A DNA stretch of 16,421 bases from Wohlfahrtiimonas sp. (GCA_030149965.1 JASLHB010000041.1:1-16421), one strand, 5' to 3'. Shown: positions 1 to 7,688, numbered from the stretch's first letter. Program-made: numbers and translations. The notes: generated from the letters alone by a model not told the origin.

Positions 1-489
1 CTCAGTGATATTCCAATTGTGCCCACAGATCGTGGTGGACAAGTCACCTATCATGGCCCAAAACAATTAGTTTTTTATCCATTATTGGACATCAAAAGAC
101 ATCGTTTATCACCGCGCCCATTAGTATCACTATTAGAAAAAACGACCATAAAAGTTTTGGCAGACTTTGATATCCAAAGTTATGCTAAACCAGATGCACC
201 TGGTATTTATGTGCAACATGAAGGCGAAGCAAAAAAAATATCGTCATTAGGTTTAAGAATCAGAAAAGGCTGTTGCTATCATGGCTTATCATTGAATATA
301 GATATGGATTTAACGCCATTTTCTTATATTAATCCTTGTGGCTATCAAGGATTGAAAATGATCAATGTTAGCGATTTAAACAAAAATTTTGACATTAACA
401 TGCTAAAATCCAAGTTTATTGAGTACTTTATCATTAGTTTCAATGAACTTGTTGAACAATCACCAAGGAGAACATATGCAAGCGAATAA
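1..489 (+). CDS. lipB: Octanoyl-[ACP]:protein N-octanoyltransferase LipB (5' partial)
   Basis: LipB moves the octanoyl group from acyl carrier protein to the lipoyl-domain lysine of 2-oxoacid dehydrogenases and GcvH, the first step of endogenous lipoate synthesis in the cytosol. The reading frame is open from base 1, so the N-terminus lies outside the window; the in-frame ATG at 19 is inside a conserved motif and is not the start. Visible family motifs are RGGQVTYHGP, the KKISSLGLRI stretch with the catalytic-type Lys (codon 235-237), a GCCYHGLSLN segment and INPCGY with the catalytic Cys (codon 337-339). One oddity is HGPKQ where the family normally has HGPGQ. The last 14 bases overlap the start of lipA, which suggests translational coupling. 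Identification is very secure. Confidence 0.96.
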   Translation, partial: LSDIPIVPTDRGGQVTYHGPKQLVFYPLLDIKRHRLSPRPLVSLLEKTTIKVLADFDIQSYAKPDAPGIYVQHEGEAKKISSLGLRIRKGCCYHGLSLNIDMDLTPFSYINPCGYQGLKMINVSDLNKNFDINMLKSKFIEYFIISFNELVEQSPRRTYASE

Positions 490-1432
490 ACCTGTACAAG
501 GTGAAAAACTCAGAGGCGCTGATAAAGTTGCTCGTATCCCAGTTAAAATTGAGCCAACAACGCCTGAAACACGTTTGAAGAAACCAACGTGGATTCGCGC
601 AACTTATTCAGGTGGCAAACGTGTTACCGAATTAAAAGAAATTCTCCGTGGCGCAAAACTATCAACGGTTTGTGAAGAAGCTGCATGCCCTAACTTAGGT
701 GAATGTTTTGGCAAAGGTACTGCCACATTTATGATCATGGGTGCAATTTGTACTCGCCGTTGCCCTTTTTGTGATGTTGGACATGGCCGCCCTAATCCCT
801 TAGATGCAGAAGAGCCAAAGAATCTAGCCGAAACAGTTTCTGCAATGAGTTTACGTTATGTTGTTATCACATCTGTAGATCGTGATGATCTTCGTGACGG
901 TGGTGCACAGCATTTCTCAGATTGTATTACTGAATCACGAGCAATGAATCCTAATCTTAAAATTGAGATTCTGACACCAGATTTCCGTGGCAGAATGGAT
1001 ATTGCGATCCCAATCATTGCACAAAATCCGCCAGATGTTTTCAATCACAATATGGAAACAGCACCTCGTTTATATAAAGCGGCGCGCCCTGGCGCAGACT
1101 ATCAATATTCATTAGATTTATTGAAAAACTTCAAAGCAGCGTGCCCAAATGTTCCTACCAAATCAGGTTTGATGGTTGGTTTAGGAGAAACTGATGAGGA
1201 AATTCTAGAGGTTATGCGCGATTTACGTGCTCATAACGTCGATATGCTCACCATTGGTCAGTATTTACAACCAAGCCCGCATCATTTGCCTGTATTGCGT
1301 TATGTAACACCAGAAACATTCGTAATGTATAAAGAAGAAGGTTTAAAAATGGGCTTTAAAGAAGTTGCTTCTGGCCCAATGGTTCGTTCTTCTTACCATG
1401 CAGATGTGCAAGCATCTTCACTCATCTCTTAA
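476..1432 (+). CDS. lipA: Lipoyl synthase LipA (radical SAM)
   Basis: LipA inserts two sulfurs into protein-bound octanoyl groups to give lipoyl cofactors, using S-adenosylmethionine and two [4Fe-4S] clusters. I chose the ATG at 476 because AAGGAG (465-470) precedes it by 5 nt; an in-frame upstream ATG at 419 has no such site and lies deep within lipB. The product is 318 residues, close to the usual length. The auxiliary-cluster cysteines are C66, C71 and C77 (CX4CX5C), and the radical-SAM cysteines are C92, C96 and C99 (CX3CX2C). The C-terminal RSSYHAD motif supplies the conserved serine that ligates the auxiliary cluster. It overlaps lipB by 14 nt, so the two steps of lipoate synthesis are encoded together. 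Confidence 0.98.
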   Translation: MQANKPVQGEKLRGADKVARIPVKIEPTTPETRLKKPTWIRATYSGGKRVTELKEILRGAKLSTVCEEAACPNLGECFGKGTATFMIMGAICTRRCPFCDVGHGRPNPLDAEEPKNLAETVSAMSLRYVVITSVDRDDLRDGGAQHFSDCITESRAMNPNLKIEILTPDFRGRMDIAIPIIAQNPPDVFNHNMETAPRLYKAARPGADYQYSLDLLKNFKAACPNVPTKSGLMVGLGETDEEILEVMRDLRAHNVDMLTIGQYLQPSPHHLPVLRYVTPETFVMYKEEGLKMGFKEVASGPMVRSSYHADVQASSLIS

Positions 1433-1448
1433 GATTTGAATAAATATA

Positions 1449-2471
1449 ATGTCTAATAACGCAAAAGAAATCATTAAGCTACAGAAAATCGTGTTCATTG
1501 TGAGCACGCTTTTGTTTGCCATTAAAGTTTTTGCTTGGTGGCTCACTGGCTCTGTCGCAATCTTAACAGATGCTTTAGAAAGCATCATCAACGTTGTGGC
1601 AGGTGGTTTTACGTTATATAGCTTATATGTTTCATTTCTACCAAAAGATCAAAATCATCCTTATGGACATGGCAAAATAGAATTCATAGCCGCAGGAATT
1701 GAAGGCACTTTAATCGCTTTAGCAGGCATTTATATTTTCTACGAAGCCATCGTGCAGCTGATTGAAAATAAACATTCTGTTCAAAAATTAGGCAGCGGTA
1801 TTTTCTTAGTAGGTTTGGCAGGTGCCATTAACTATGTTTTAGGATTTATTACCGTTCGCAAAGGCAAAGAACAAAAATCTTTGCCTTTGATTGCAGGCGG
1901 CAAACACTTAATGTCTGATAGCTATTCATCCATCGCTCTTATTCTAGGCTTAGGATTGGTGATGCTAACAGGCTGGCTATGGTTAGATAGCGTGATTGCC
2001 ATCTGCTTTAGCTTATTTATTTCCTATACTGGTTTTCATATTATCCGTGAAGCCGTTGCAGGTATTATGGACGAAGCTGATGAAGAATTATTAAAAGAAT
2101 ATTTAACTATGTTGAATCAAAATCGCTCTGAAAATTGGGTAGATATTCACAATATTCGTTTCATCAAATATGGTAGTAATTTACATTTAGACTGCCATTT
2201 AACTGTTCCTTGGTTCTTCAATACTCGCGAAGCTCACAAAGAATATGAAAAACTGCGTGAAATCACAACACAGTATTTTGACAATCAAGTGGAATTATTT
2301 GTCCATATCAATGATTGCGTACCTGAATCTTGTGAAATATGTGCACGCTTTGAATGCCCGCTTAGACAGCGTAAGTTCATTAAAAAAGTAATATGGGACA
2401 CTGAAAATTCCACACAAATCCCAAGACATCGGATTGAAAATGTCCATAAACAACAAAATACATCTATTTGA
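1449..2471 (+). CDS. Cation diffusion facilitator (CDF) family metal transporter with Cys-rich C-terminus
   Basis: CDF proteins are inner-membrane antiporters that export divalent metals such as Zn, Fe, Mn, Co or Cd in exchange for protons. The 340-residue product has about six hydrophobic helices in residues 11-206, followed by a cytosolic domain. A TM2 motif TDALES begins at T40, with D41 as the likely metal ligand; the second acidic residue of the classical DxxxD arrangement is displaced (E44, with S45 at the usual place). The HPYGHGK loop is at 70-76, and a TM5 HxxxD pair is formed by H153 and D157. The C-terminal end carries a CX4CX2CX4C cluster (C290, C295, C298, C303). The metal specificity cannot be read from the sequence. 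The start is 16 nt after lipA with no clear ribosome binding site, so it probably depends on the lipA transcript. Confidence 0.9.
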   Translation: MSNNAKEIIKLQKIVFIVSTLLFAIKVFAWWLTGSVAILTDALESIINVVAGGFTLYSLYVSFLPKDQNHPYGHGKIEFIAAGIEGTLIALAGIYIFYEAIVQLIENKHSVQKLGSGIFLVGLAGAINYVLGFITVRKGKEQKSLPLIAGGKHLMSDSYSSIALILGLGLVMLTGWLWLDSVIAICFSLFISYTGFHIIREAVAGIMDEADEELLKEYLTMLNQNRSENWVDIHNIRFIKYGSNLHLDCHLTVPWFFNTREAHKEYEKLREITTQYFDNQVELFVHINDCVPESCEICARFECPLRQRKFIKKVIWDTENSTQIPRHRIENVHKQQNTSI

Positions 2472-3228
2472 TTCTCACATTCATTTAGACGATGTAAATT
2501 TTATTGATCATTTGCCTCGCTTATTGGCAAATGCGCGCGAACAAAATATCTATCACTGGATGATTCCTGCGACAACAGTTTCAACTTTCAACAATATTCA
2601 CACAATCACTCAACAATATGATGGTTGTTATGCTGCTTATGGTTTGCATCCATACTTTATCCAAGAACATACAGATAAAGATTTAGCTGAACTCAGAACA
2701 GCCATCGCTCAATATAATCCGGTTGCCATTGGTGAATGTGGCTTAGATGCCATGATTCCTGAACCTAATATGGATCAGCAATTATATTTCTTTAAAGCAC
2801 AAATTCAATTAGCTTTAGAATTTGATTTACCATTGATTATTCATGCTCGCAAAACTGTTGATCTAATACTCAAAGAGATTCGTAAATACCCATCTTTACG
2901 CGGTGTATTACATAGCTTTTCAGGCAGTTTACAACAAGCAGAAATTGCCTTGAATCATAATTTCCTATTGGGCTTTGGTGGCACAATTACTTTTGATCGA
3001 GCACAAAAATTACGCTCAATTTTACAACAATTATCACTGGATAGTTTTATCATAGAAACAGATGCACCTTTTCAAAGAGGCGCGTATCGGAATAATGGAT
3101 TAAACTATCCTGTAGATTTACTCACAATTGCAAAAAGTATTGCGAGTATTCGCCAAGAACCGTTAGAATTAATTGCGCAAGCAACCTTTGCGAATACTCA
3201 AAAATTATTTAAGTTAAAGGACTTTTAA
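2440..3228 (+). CDS. TatD-family metal-dependent hydrolase, YjjV-like
   Basis: This is a member of the TatD-type metallohydrolases, TIM-barrel proteins of the amidohydrolase superfamily; relatives act as deoxyribonucleases in vitro and some remove D-aminoacyl groups from tRNA. With the ATG at 2440 the protein has 262 residues. Metal ligands visible are H13 and H15 (DSHIHLD), E99 (GECGLD), H135 (IIHARK), H158 (LHSFSG) and D208 (ETDAP). The HSFSGSLQQAE and GGTITF segments resemble the YjjV branch more than YcfH or TatD proper. The start is not certain: a TTG at 2434 is in frame and neither has a good ribosome binding site. It overlaps the CDF gene by 32 nt and abuts the next gene with no gap, so it is part of the operon. 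The substrate is unknown. Confidence 0.9.
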   Translation: MSINNKIHLFDSHIHLDDVNFIDHLPRLLANAREQNIYHWMIPATTVSTFNNIHTITQQYDGCYAAYGLHPYFIQEHTDKDLAELRTAIAQYNPVAIGECGLDAMIPEPNMDQQLYFFKAQIQLALEFDLPLIIHARKTVDLILKEIRKYPSLRGVLHSFSGSLQQAEIALNHNFLLGFGGTITFDRAQKLRSILQQLSLDSFIIETDAPFQRGAYRNNGLNYPVDLLTIAKSIASIRQEPLELIAQATFANTQKLFKLKDF

Positions 3229-4287
3229 ATGATTATCCCTAAACATCTAGCCGAATTATTCGGCATCGAATACCCGATCATTCAAGCTGCAATGGCTGGT
3301 GGATACGTCACTGCTGAATTAACGGCAGCAGTATCTAATTCTGGGGGTTTAGGCTCAATCGCGGCAGGTTATTTCAAACCTGAGCAACTGAAAGAACAAA
3401 TTGACACTGTGAGAAGTTTTACAAGTCGCCCATTTTTAGTAAACATGTTTGTACCACAACCATTGAATATAAGTAGAGAAAAAATGGATGAATTTGTCAT
3501 TAAAGCATCTGACATTAATCCTGATATTAAAATCAATGAAGCCACTAATTTATACAATGAAAATCTTTGGGAAATCAGCAGCCTTGAATCCATGATCGAT
3601 GTTGTGATTGCTGAAAAAGTATCGATTGTAAGCTTTACATTTGGTGTACCTAGCGATGAAATTATCCAGCGTTTACGTGAACATAATATTTTAATCATTG
3701 GCAATGCAACTCACTTATTAGAAGCTTATGTATGGCAGGAAAAAGGTGCTGATGCATTGATCTTACAAGGCAGTGAAGCTGGCGGTCATCGCGCTACATT
3801 TATTGGTGATCCAATGAAAGTTGCTCAATCTTCTTTCACACTATTGCAACAAGGCGCGAGAGAATTAACAATGCCAATCATTTCAGCCGGTGGTTATTTT
3901 GATTCTAAGTCAATGGGTGCAGCATTCTGCTTAGGCGCATCTGCAGTATTAGTGGGCACAGCATTTTTAACAACGCATGAAGCTGATACTACAGAAGATC
4001 ATCGTAAAGCTTTATTGAATAGCAATGAGCTCGATAGCCAATTCACAAAAGATTTAAGTGGCAGTTGGACACGTGCCATTCGCTCTGAAGGGCTAAAAGC
4101 GCTAGAACAAAGCGAATTACCTCATTTACCATTCCCTGCTCATAGCTTTTTCATCAAATCTTTGGTTGCTCAAAAAGAACCTGAAAAATATCGTGCATTA
4201 TATGCTGGTGTGAATGCTCAGTTCTGTGAAGAAATCTCAGCATCAACATTAATGAGCCGTTGGGTAACTGAGCTACAATGCCTATAA
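3229..4287 (+). CDS. Nitronate monooxygenase / 2-nitropropane dioxygenase-like FMN oxidoreductase
   Basis: A 352-residue FMN-dependent TIM-barrel protein of the nitronate monooxygenase (NMO) family. Class members oxidise toxic propionate-3-nitronate and related alkyl nitronates; related proteins are enoyl-ACP reductases or NADH:quinone reductases. Visible features are the N-terminal YPIIQAAMAGG segment (residues 15-25), a SNSGGLGSIAAG glycine-rich stretch (36-47), the QGSEAGGHR motif (180-188) with H187 as the probable catalytic base, ISAGGYFD (218-225) and GASAVLVGTAF (236-246) in the FMN-phosphate region. The QGSEAGGH motif favours NMO over FabK-type reductases, but I cannot assign the substrate. 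The ATG directly follows the upstream stop codon, with AAAGG at 3217-3220 region as the ribosome binding site inside the preceding gene. Confidence 0.88.
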   Translation: MIIPKHLAELFGIEYPIIQAAMAGGYVTAELTAAVSNSGGLGSIAAGYFKPEQLKEQIDTVRSFTSRPFLVNMFVPQPLNISREKMDEFVIKASDINPDIKINEATNLYNENLWEISSLESMIDVVIAEKVSIVSFTFGVPSDEIIQRLREHNILIIGNATHLLEAYVWQEKGADALILQGSEAGGHRATFIGDPMKVAQSSFTLLQQGARELTMPIISAGGYFDSKSMGAAFCLGASAVLVGTAFLTTHEADTTEDHRKALLNSNELDSQFTKDLSGSWTRAIRSEGLKALEQSELPHLPFPAHSFFIKSLVAQKEPEKYRALYAGVNAQFCEEISASTLMSRWVTELQCL

Positions 4288-5042
4288 AACACCTCAGCAT
4301 TTCATCCCATGACAATACTCGCAACATTGTGTATTGTCATGATTGCCCAGATCAAGCCACTTATTCAATTTTATGGTTAAGTGGTTATTATTCTGTGATG
4401 AATAGTACCAAAGCTAATGCCATCGCTGAATGGACAAAAAATCAGTCTGTAGAAATGATCCGCTTTGATTACTCAGGTTTAGGTGAAAGTAGTGGCGAAT
4501 TTGCTACAGCCAATCTTTCACAATGGTTAGAAGAAGCATTATTGATCTACAAACAAATTCAACATCGCCCTACCATTATTATTGGCTCTTCAATGGGTGC
4601 TTGGTTGGCTTTAAGATTAACAGAAGCCTTGCAGAATGATCATCAACATCCACCAGAAGCATTGTTATTATTAGCGCCTGCTGTAGATTTTACACATGAA
4701 CTATTACTCAAAAGGTTACCACAAGCTTTATTAGATCAATTAGAAAATGAAGGTGTCACGGCAATCCCTTCACAATATGATGAAGAACCTTTAAAATTCT
4801 ACAAACAATTCATTGAAGATGCTAATCAACACAGATTACTGAATCGCCCAAGCAATATTACAATACCAATCACTATAATCCATGGTGAAAAAGATACTGA
4901 TATTCCTTTAATATTAGCCATTAAATCTGCGACACATTTTAGACATACTCAACTCATTACTGTGAATGATGGTGAGCATCGATTATCTCGTGAACACGAC
5001 ATCGAACTGATCATCAGCACGTTACAAAATTTAATAAAATAA
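4278..5042 (+). CDS. Alpha/beta hydrolase (ABHD10-like serine hydrolase)
   Basis: A 254-residue alpha/beta-hydrolase-fold serine hydrolase, probably a cytosolic esterase or thioesterase. The nucleophile elbow is GSSMG with S105, the acid is D206 in HGEKDTDIP, and the base is H234 in NDGEHRLS, so the triad is complete. The FDYSGLGESSG segment (63-73) and the LSGYYS...K pattern near residues 34-45 resemble the bacterial relatives of ABHD10 (palmitoyl-protein thioesterase). The substrate is not known. The start codon lies inside the end of the preceding gene (10-nt overlap), so it is the last member of the lipB-led gene run. A hairpin follows its stop codon. Confidence 0.85.
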   Translation: MPIKHLSISSHDNTRNIVYCHDCPDQATYSILWLSGYYSVMNSTKANAIAEWTKNQSVEMIRFDYSGLGESSGEFATANLSQWLEEALLIYKQIQHRPTIIIGSSMGAWLALRLTEALQNDHQHPPEALLLLAPAVDFTHELLLKRLPQALLDQLENEGVTAIPSQYDEEPLKFYKQFIEDANQHRLLNRPSNITIPITIIHGEKDTDIPLILAIKSATHFRHTQLITVNDGEHRLSREHDIELIISTLQNLIK

Positions 5043-5073
5043 AGTAAATTATTAAATTTACAGTAATTTACTT
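5042..5073 (+). repeat. Inverted repeat after the alpha/beta hydrolase gene
   Basis: Perfect 10-bp arms AAGTAAATTA (5042-5051) and TAATTTACTT (5064-5073) are separated by 12 nt, starting at the last base of the hydrolase stop codon. It may be a weak transcription terminator for the six-gene run or an operator for the yccA gene downstream. The stem is almost all A/T and no T-run follows, so a strong intrinsic terminator is unlikely. Confidence 0.4.
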
Positions 5074-5104
5074 CGATATCCTATGGATTAATTTTAAAAT
5101 TCGT

Positions 5105-5110
5105 TATACT
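5105..5110 (+). promoter_or_regulatory. Probable -10 element for yccA
   Basis: TATACT matches the sigma-70 -10 consensus at 5 of 6 bases and lies 36 nt upstream of the yccA start codon, in the only non-coding gap before that gene. No good -35 hexamer is visible at 16-18 nt upstream. A clear GGAGG ribosome binding site lies at 5138-5142. Confidence 0.45.
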
Positions 5111-5146
5111 CTTCACAGTTAATTTTATTGATCTTACGGAGGTTCT

Positions 5147-5854
5147 ATGAACTCATATTATGGCCAAGATAACAATTTGGCTCATACGCAAGAAAGTGCA
5201 CTAGCAGCGAATAAAGTCATTCGCCAAGCTTATGCATTGGTTGGCTTATCTCTTATTCCAACAGCAATTGGTGTTTGGATTGCTTCATTAATGGGTGGTG
5301 CATTAACAAATATTGCGCGCACTAGCCCATTCATTTACTTCATCGGTGTAATGGTTGTATTTTATGGTTTGATCTTCATGATCGAGAAAAATCGCCGTAA
5401 CAGTGTAGGTTTAGTATTACTTTTTGTATTCACATTTGGTATGGGCTTAATGCTTCAACCTCTGTTAGCAAGCGTTAGCTCTATGAGCAACGGTATAAAC
5501 TTAATCAGCACTGCCGTATTTGGTACTGCTGCAATTTTCGTTGGCTTAGCTTTGATAGGCAATAATACAAGTAAAGATTATTCTTTCTTAGGTCGCTACA
5601 TTGGCATTCTGTTCTTTGTATTGATGGGCACGATCATCTTGAATTATTTCTTCTTGAAAATGCCAATGATGTCAGTTGTGATCTCTTTTGCTGTGATTGG
5701 TTTCTCTTCAATGGCAATTGTGTATCGCATTAACATGGCTGCTCGTGGTGGTGAAGATAGCTATATTTCATTAGCTCTAGATATTTATATATCTTTATAT
5801 AATATCTTCACTAGCTTATTGAGAATCTTAGGTGTATTTGGTGGCGATGATTAA
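5147..5854 (+). CDS. yccA: Bax inhibitor-1 / YccA family inner-membrane protein
   Basis: A 235-residue membrane protein of the BI-1 (TMBIM) family. In E. coli YccA is both a substrate and a modulator of the FtsH protease and protects jammed SecY translocons from degradation. The soluble N-terminus (about 25 residues) is followed by about seven hydrophobic segments, beginning near residues 30-52 and 62-80. The C-terminal stretch SLYNIFTSLLRILG matches the conserved YccA tail. The start is fixed by GGAGG 4 nt upstream. The gene is flanked by its own -10-like sequence and a strong terminator, so it is probably monocistronic. A YbhL-type paralogue is possible, but the tail favours YccA. Confidence 0.87.
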   Translation: MNSYYGQDNNLAHTQESALAANKVIRQAYALVGLSLIPTAIGVWIASLMGGALTNIARTSPFIYFIGVMVVFYGLIFMIEKNRRNSVGLVLLFVFTFGMGLMLQPLLASVSSMSNGINLISTAVFGTAAIFVGLALIGNNTSKDYSFLGRYIGILFFVLMGTIILNYFFLKMPMMSVVISFAVIGFSSMAIVYRINMAARGGEDSYISLALDIYISLYNIFTSLLRILGVFGGDD

Positions 5855-5879
5855 TCATCACAAATCATAATCAGATACT

Positions 5880-5906
5880 AAAAAGCCAGCTAATCGCTGG
5901 CTTTTT
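5880..5906. terminator. Bidirectional intrinsic terminator between yccA and the NadE-like gene
   Basis: A perfect stem is formed by AAAAAGCCAGC (5880-5890) and GCTGGCTTTTT (5896-5906) around a 5-nt TAATC loop. The GC-rich core is flanked by an A-run on one side and a T-run on the other, so it can stop transcription from both convergent genes: yccA ends at 5854 and the minus-strand gene at 5920. Confidence 0.93.
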
Positions 5907-5919
5907 CATGCTTGGTGCA

Positions 5920-7536
5920 TCATAAACTTGTGATATCAATCTCATCCCAATTCACAATGGATGGAAACAACCAATCATTCTGGAAAGATCTATTAGATAG
6001 TTTCGGACTGAAGCCTGATTTTGCCCTATTCCACTCTTCCTTATGCAAACGACGTATCACAGAAATGATTAGCTCATTATCGTGCTCACTATTCAGCATC
6101 TGTTTAATAGACTGATTTTTTTCAATATATAACGTCAAAATTTTATCTAAATCAGCAATCTTGGTTTCCCTGCCATCATAGATAAAGCTTTTTTTAATGG
6201 TTTTATTAACTGCTTCATCCAATAATGATCGAGAGAAAATTTCAGATTTATTAGATAAGTTCACATATTCTGCCAATTGCACAAGTTTCGTGTGGTAAAT
6301 ATCCATCAATGGCATAAATTCTGTCACAGCAAAACTTGATATATTATCTTTAATACCAAGAGCTACCTGCGTTTTATCAATACTGCCCAATGGCCATGCA
6401 TCCAATAATTCAGCCACAGACATAAAAATCGCAGATTTAAAACGATCCTGCGTATCTTTTTTCCATTGCTCATCCACTAAATGTTCTGCTTGGCTGATAA
6501 ATCCGTGAATTAACTCATTGTCTAATTCCCAGCAATACAATTTCACGCCTAAACTATCCATAAACGATTGAATTTGCATTTTAATTTTTGGTGAATCAAA
6601 ACGTGATTGTATATATAAGCCCGAAACACTATCCTTTCCCAACGCCTTCATTGCAATAAATAAAGTAATTTGTGAATTCAAACTACCATCCATTAATATT
6701 AGTGCTTTTTTTTGCGATGTTTTATAGATGAATTCTTGAATAACAAATTTCACTGCCCAATAAAGCTCTTTAACATAATGGGTAGATTTACAATAAACGG
6801 GCTGCTCTTTATCTTTCAGTTGATTCATGGATGTGATTGCAGAATCTTCTTCGAAATGCTTCAGCAATAAAAGTGTTTGCCCATCTTCATTTGTGATAGA
6901 AGAACAACCTTCCAATAATAAACTGTTAGAAACACCGACATTATTCACATAAATAATGGGCGCCTTTTTTTCACGTGCTAAATAATGTAAATACTGCTCA
7001 CGTTCAATACTTAACTCGCGAGACCAAGGAAATGCCGCGCAACAACATAATAAATCACAATCGGGTACAGCCGTATCCGAAAACAATTCTTCTGACACAA
7101 CAACACCAATCTTAATACCTTTGAGTTCGAAAACTGTTGATTGTGTTCCTGCCTTGAAATATCTATGCTCCGCGTACAATTCAACATTAGGAATAACGGT
7201 TTTACGATGTTTACCAATCACTCTGCCATCTTTCATAATGGCAATACTGCTGTAAACAACCTCATCCACTTTTTCAGGGTAACCCACTAATATAATGGAA
7301 CGCACACCTGCATAAGTTGCAATCTCTGTCACTGCTTCTTGGCAAGATTCTAAAAACTGATCTTTCAAAAAAAAGTCGTCAGCACCATAACCAGAAACAC
7401 ACAATTCAGGAAATATAATTAATTCTGCACCATTTTTTTGTGCCTTTTTAATCGTTTCAATAATTCTTTTTGTATTGACTTGAACATCACCGCCAGTACT
7501 ACTGACCTGCTCTAATGCAATCTGTAGATTATACAT
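5920..7536 (-). CDS. NadE-like two-domain NAD+ synthetase homologue with degenerate active sites
   Basis: The product (538 residues) has the domain plan and length of glutamine-dependent NAD+ synthetase: an N-terminal nitrilase-type glutaminase (about 1-260) and a C-terminal synthetase domain. I chose the ATG at 7536 because GAGGAG lies 9 nt upstream; an ATG at 7560 lacks such a site and would add 8 residues. Glutaminase E44 (FPELCVSGY) and K112 (HRKTVIPN) are present, but the nucleophile position of the usual GVxICED motif reads GVVVSEE, with S148 for Cys. In the synthetase domain the PP-loop SGGxDS reads DGSLNS (283-288), TTGNKSE reads roughly GSIDKTQ, and the GDMAGG segment is absent. Fold-level motifs survive (YVNNVG, the C-terminal SNRSF). 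It is read as an intact gene, probably a pseudoenzyme or a paralogue with a new role. Divergent from recN. Confidence 0.82.
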   Translation of the reverse strand: MYNLQIALEQVSSTGGDVQVNTKRIIETIKKAQKNGAELIIFPELCVSGYGADDFFLKDQFLESCQEAVTEIATYAGVRSIILVGYPEKVDEVVYSSIAIMKDGRVIGKHRKTVIPNVELYAEHRYFKAGTQSTVFELKGIKIGVVVSEELFSDTAVPDCDLLCCCAAFPWSRELSIEREQYLHYLAREKKAPIIYVNNVGVSNSLLLEGCSSITNEDGQTLLLLKHFEEDSAITSMNQLKDKEQPVYCKSTHYVKELYWAVKFVIQEFIYKTSQKKALILMDGSLNSQITLFIAMKALGKDSVSGLYIQSRFDSPKIKMQIQSFMDSLGVKLYCWELDNELIHGFISQAEHLVDEQWKKDTQDRFKSAIFMSVAELLDAWPLGSIDKTQVALGIKDNISSFAVTEFMPLMDIYHTKLVQLAEYVNLSNKSEIFSRSLLDEAVNKTIKKSFIYDGRETKIADLDKILTLYIEKNQSIKQMLNSEHDNELIISVIRRLHKEEWNRAKSGFSPKLSNRSFQNDWLFPSIVNWDEIDITSL

Positions 7537-7633
7537 GTGTTCAATCTCCTCATATTTCATATTTTTTTTGGCGGTACGGCTTTATAGTAGCACCGATAAG
7601 GCAATAATTTGCTATTAATTATTATCCATTTTG

Positions 7634-7639
7634 TATAAT
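7634..7639 (+). promoter_or_regulatory. -10 element for recN
   Basis: TATAAT, a perfect sigma-70 -10 hexamer, lies 49 nt upstream of the recN start codon in the gap between the divergent NadE-like gene and recN. The best upstream -35-like hexamer, TTGCTA at 7609-7614, would need a long 19-nt spacer. I found no CTG-N10-CAG LexA operator around it, although recN is an SOS gene in E. coli. Confidence 0.5.
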
Positions 7640-7688
7640 TATTGGTTACAATATGCGCGCTTGACTGATCAACCAAAGGTATTTTTAC

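Noticed and set aside
419..475. Upstream in-frame ATG for lipA
   Set aside because: It would add 19 residues encoded within lipB with no ribosome binding site; the ATG at 476 has AAGGAG and gives the normal LipA N-terminus and cysteine spacing.
5912..6115. Plus-strand 67-codon frame opposite the 3' end of the NadE-like gene
   Set aside because: It overlaps the conserved C-terminal part of the minus-strand gene, begins just after a terminator and has no ribosome binding site.
7642..7676. TTGGTT ... AACCAA inverted repeat upstream of recN
   Set aside because: Arms of only 6 bp separated by 23 nt in an AT-rich gap; likely chance, although the second arm touches the ribosome binding site.
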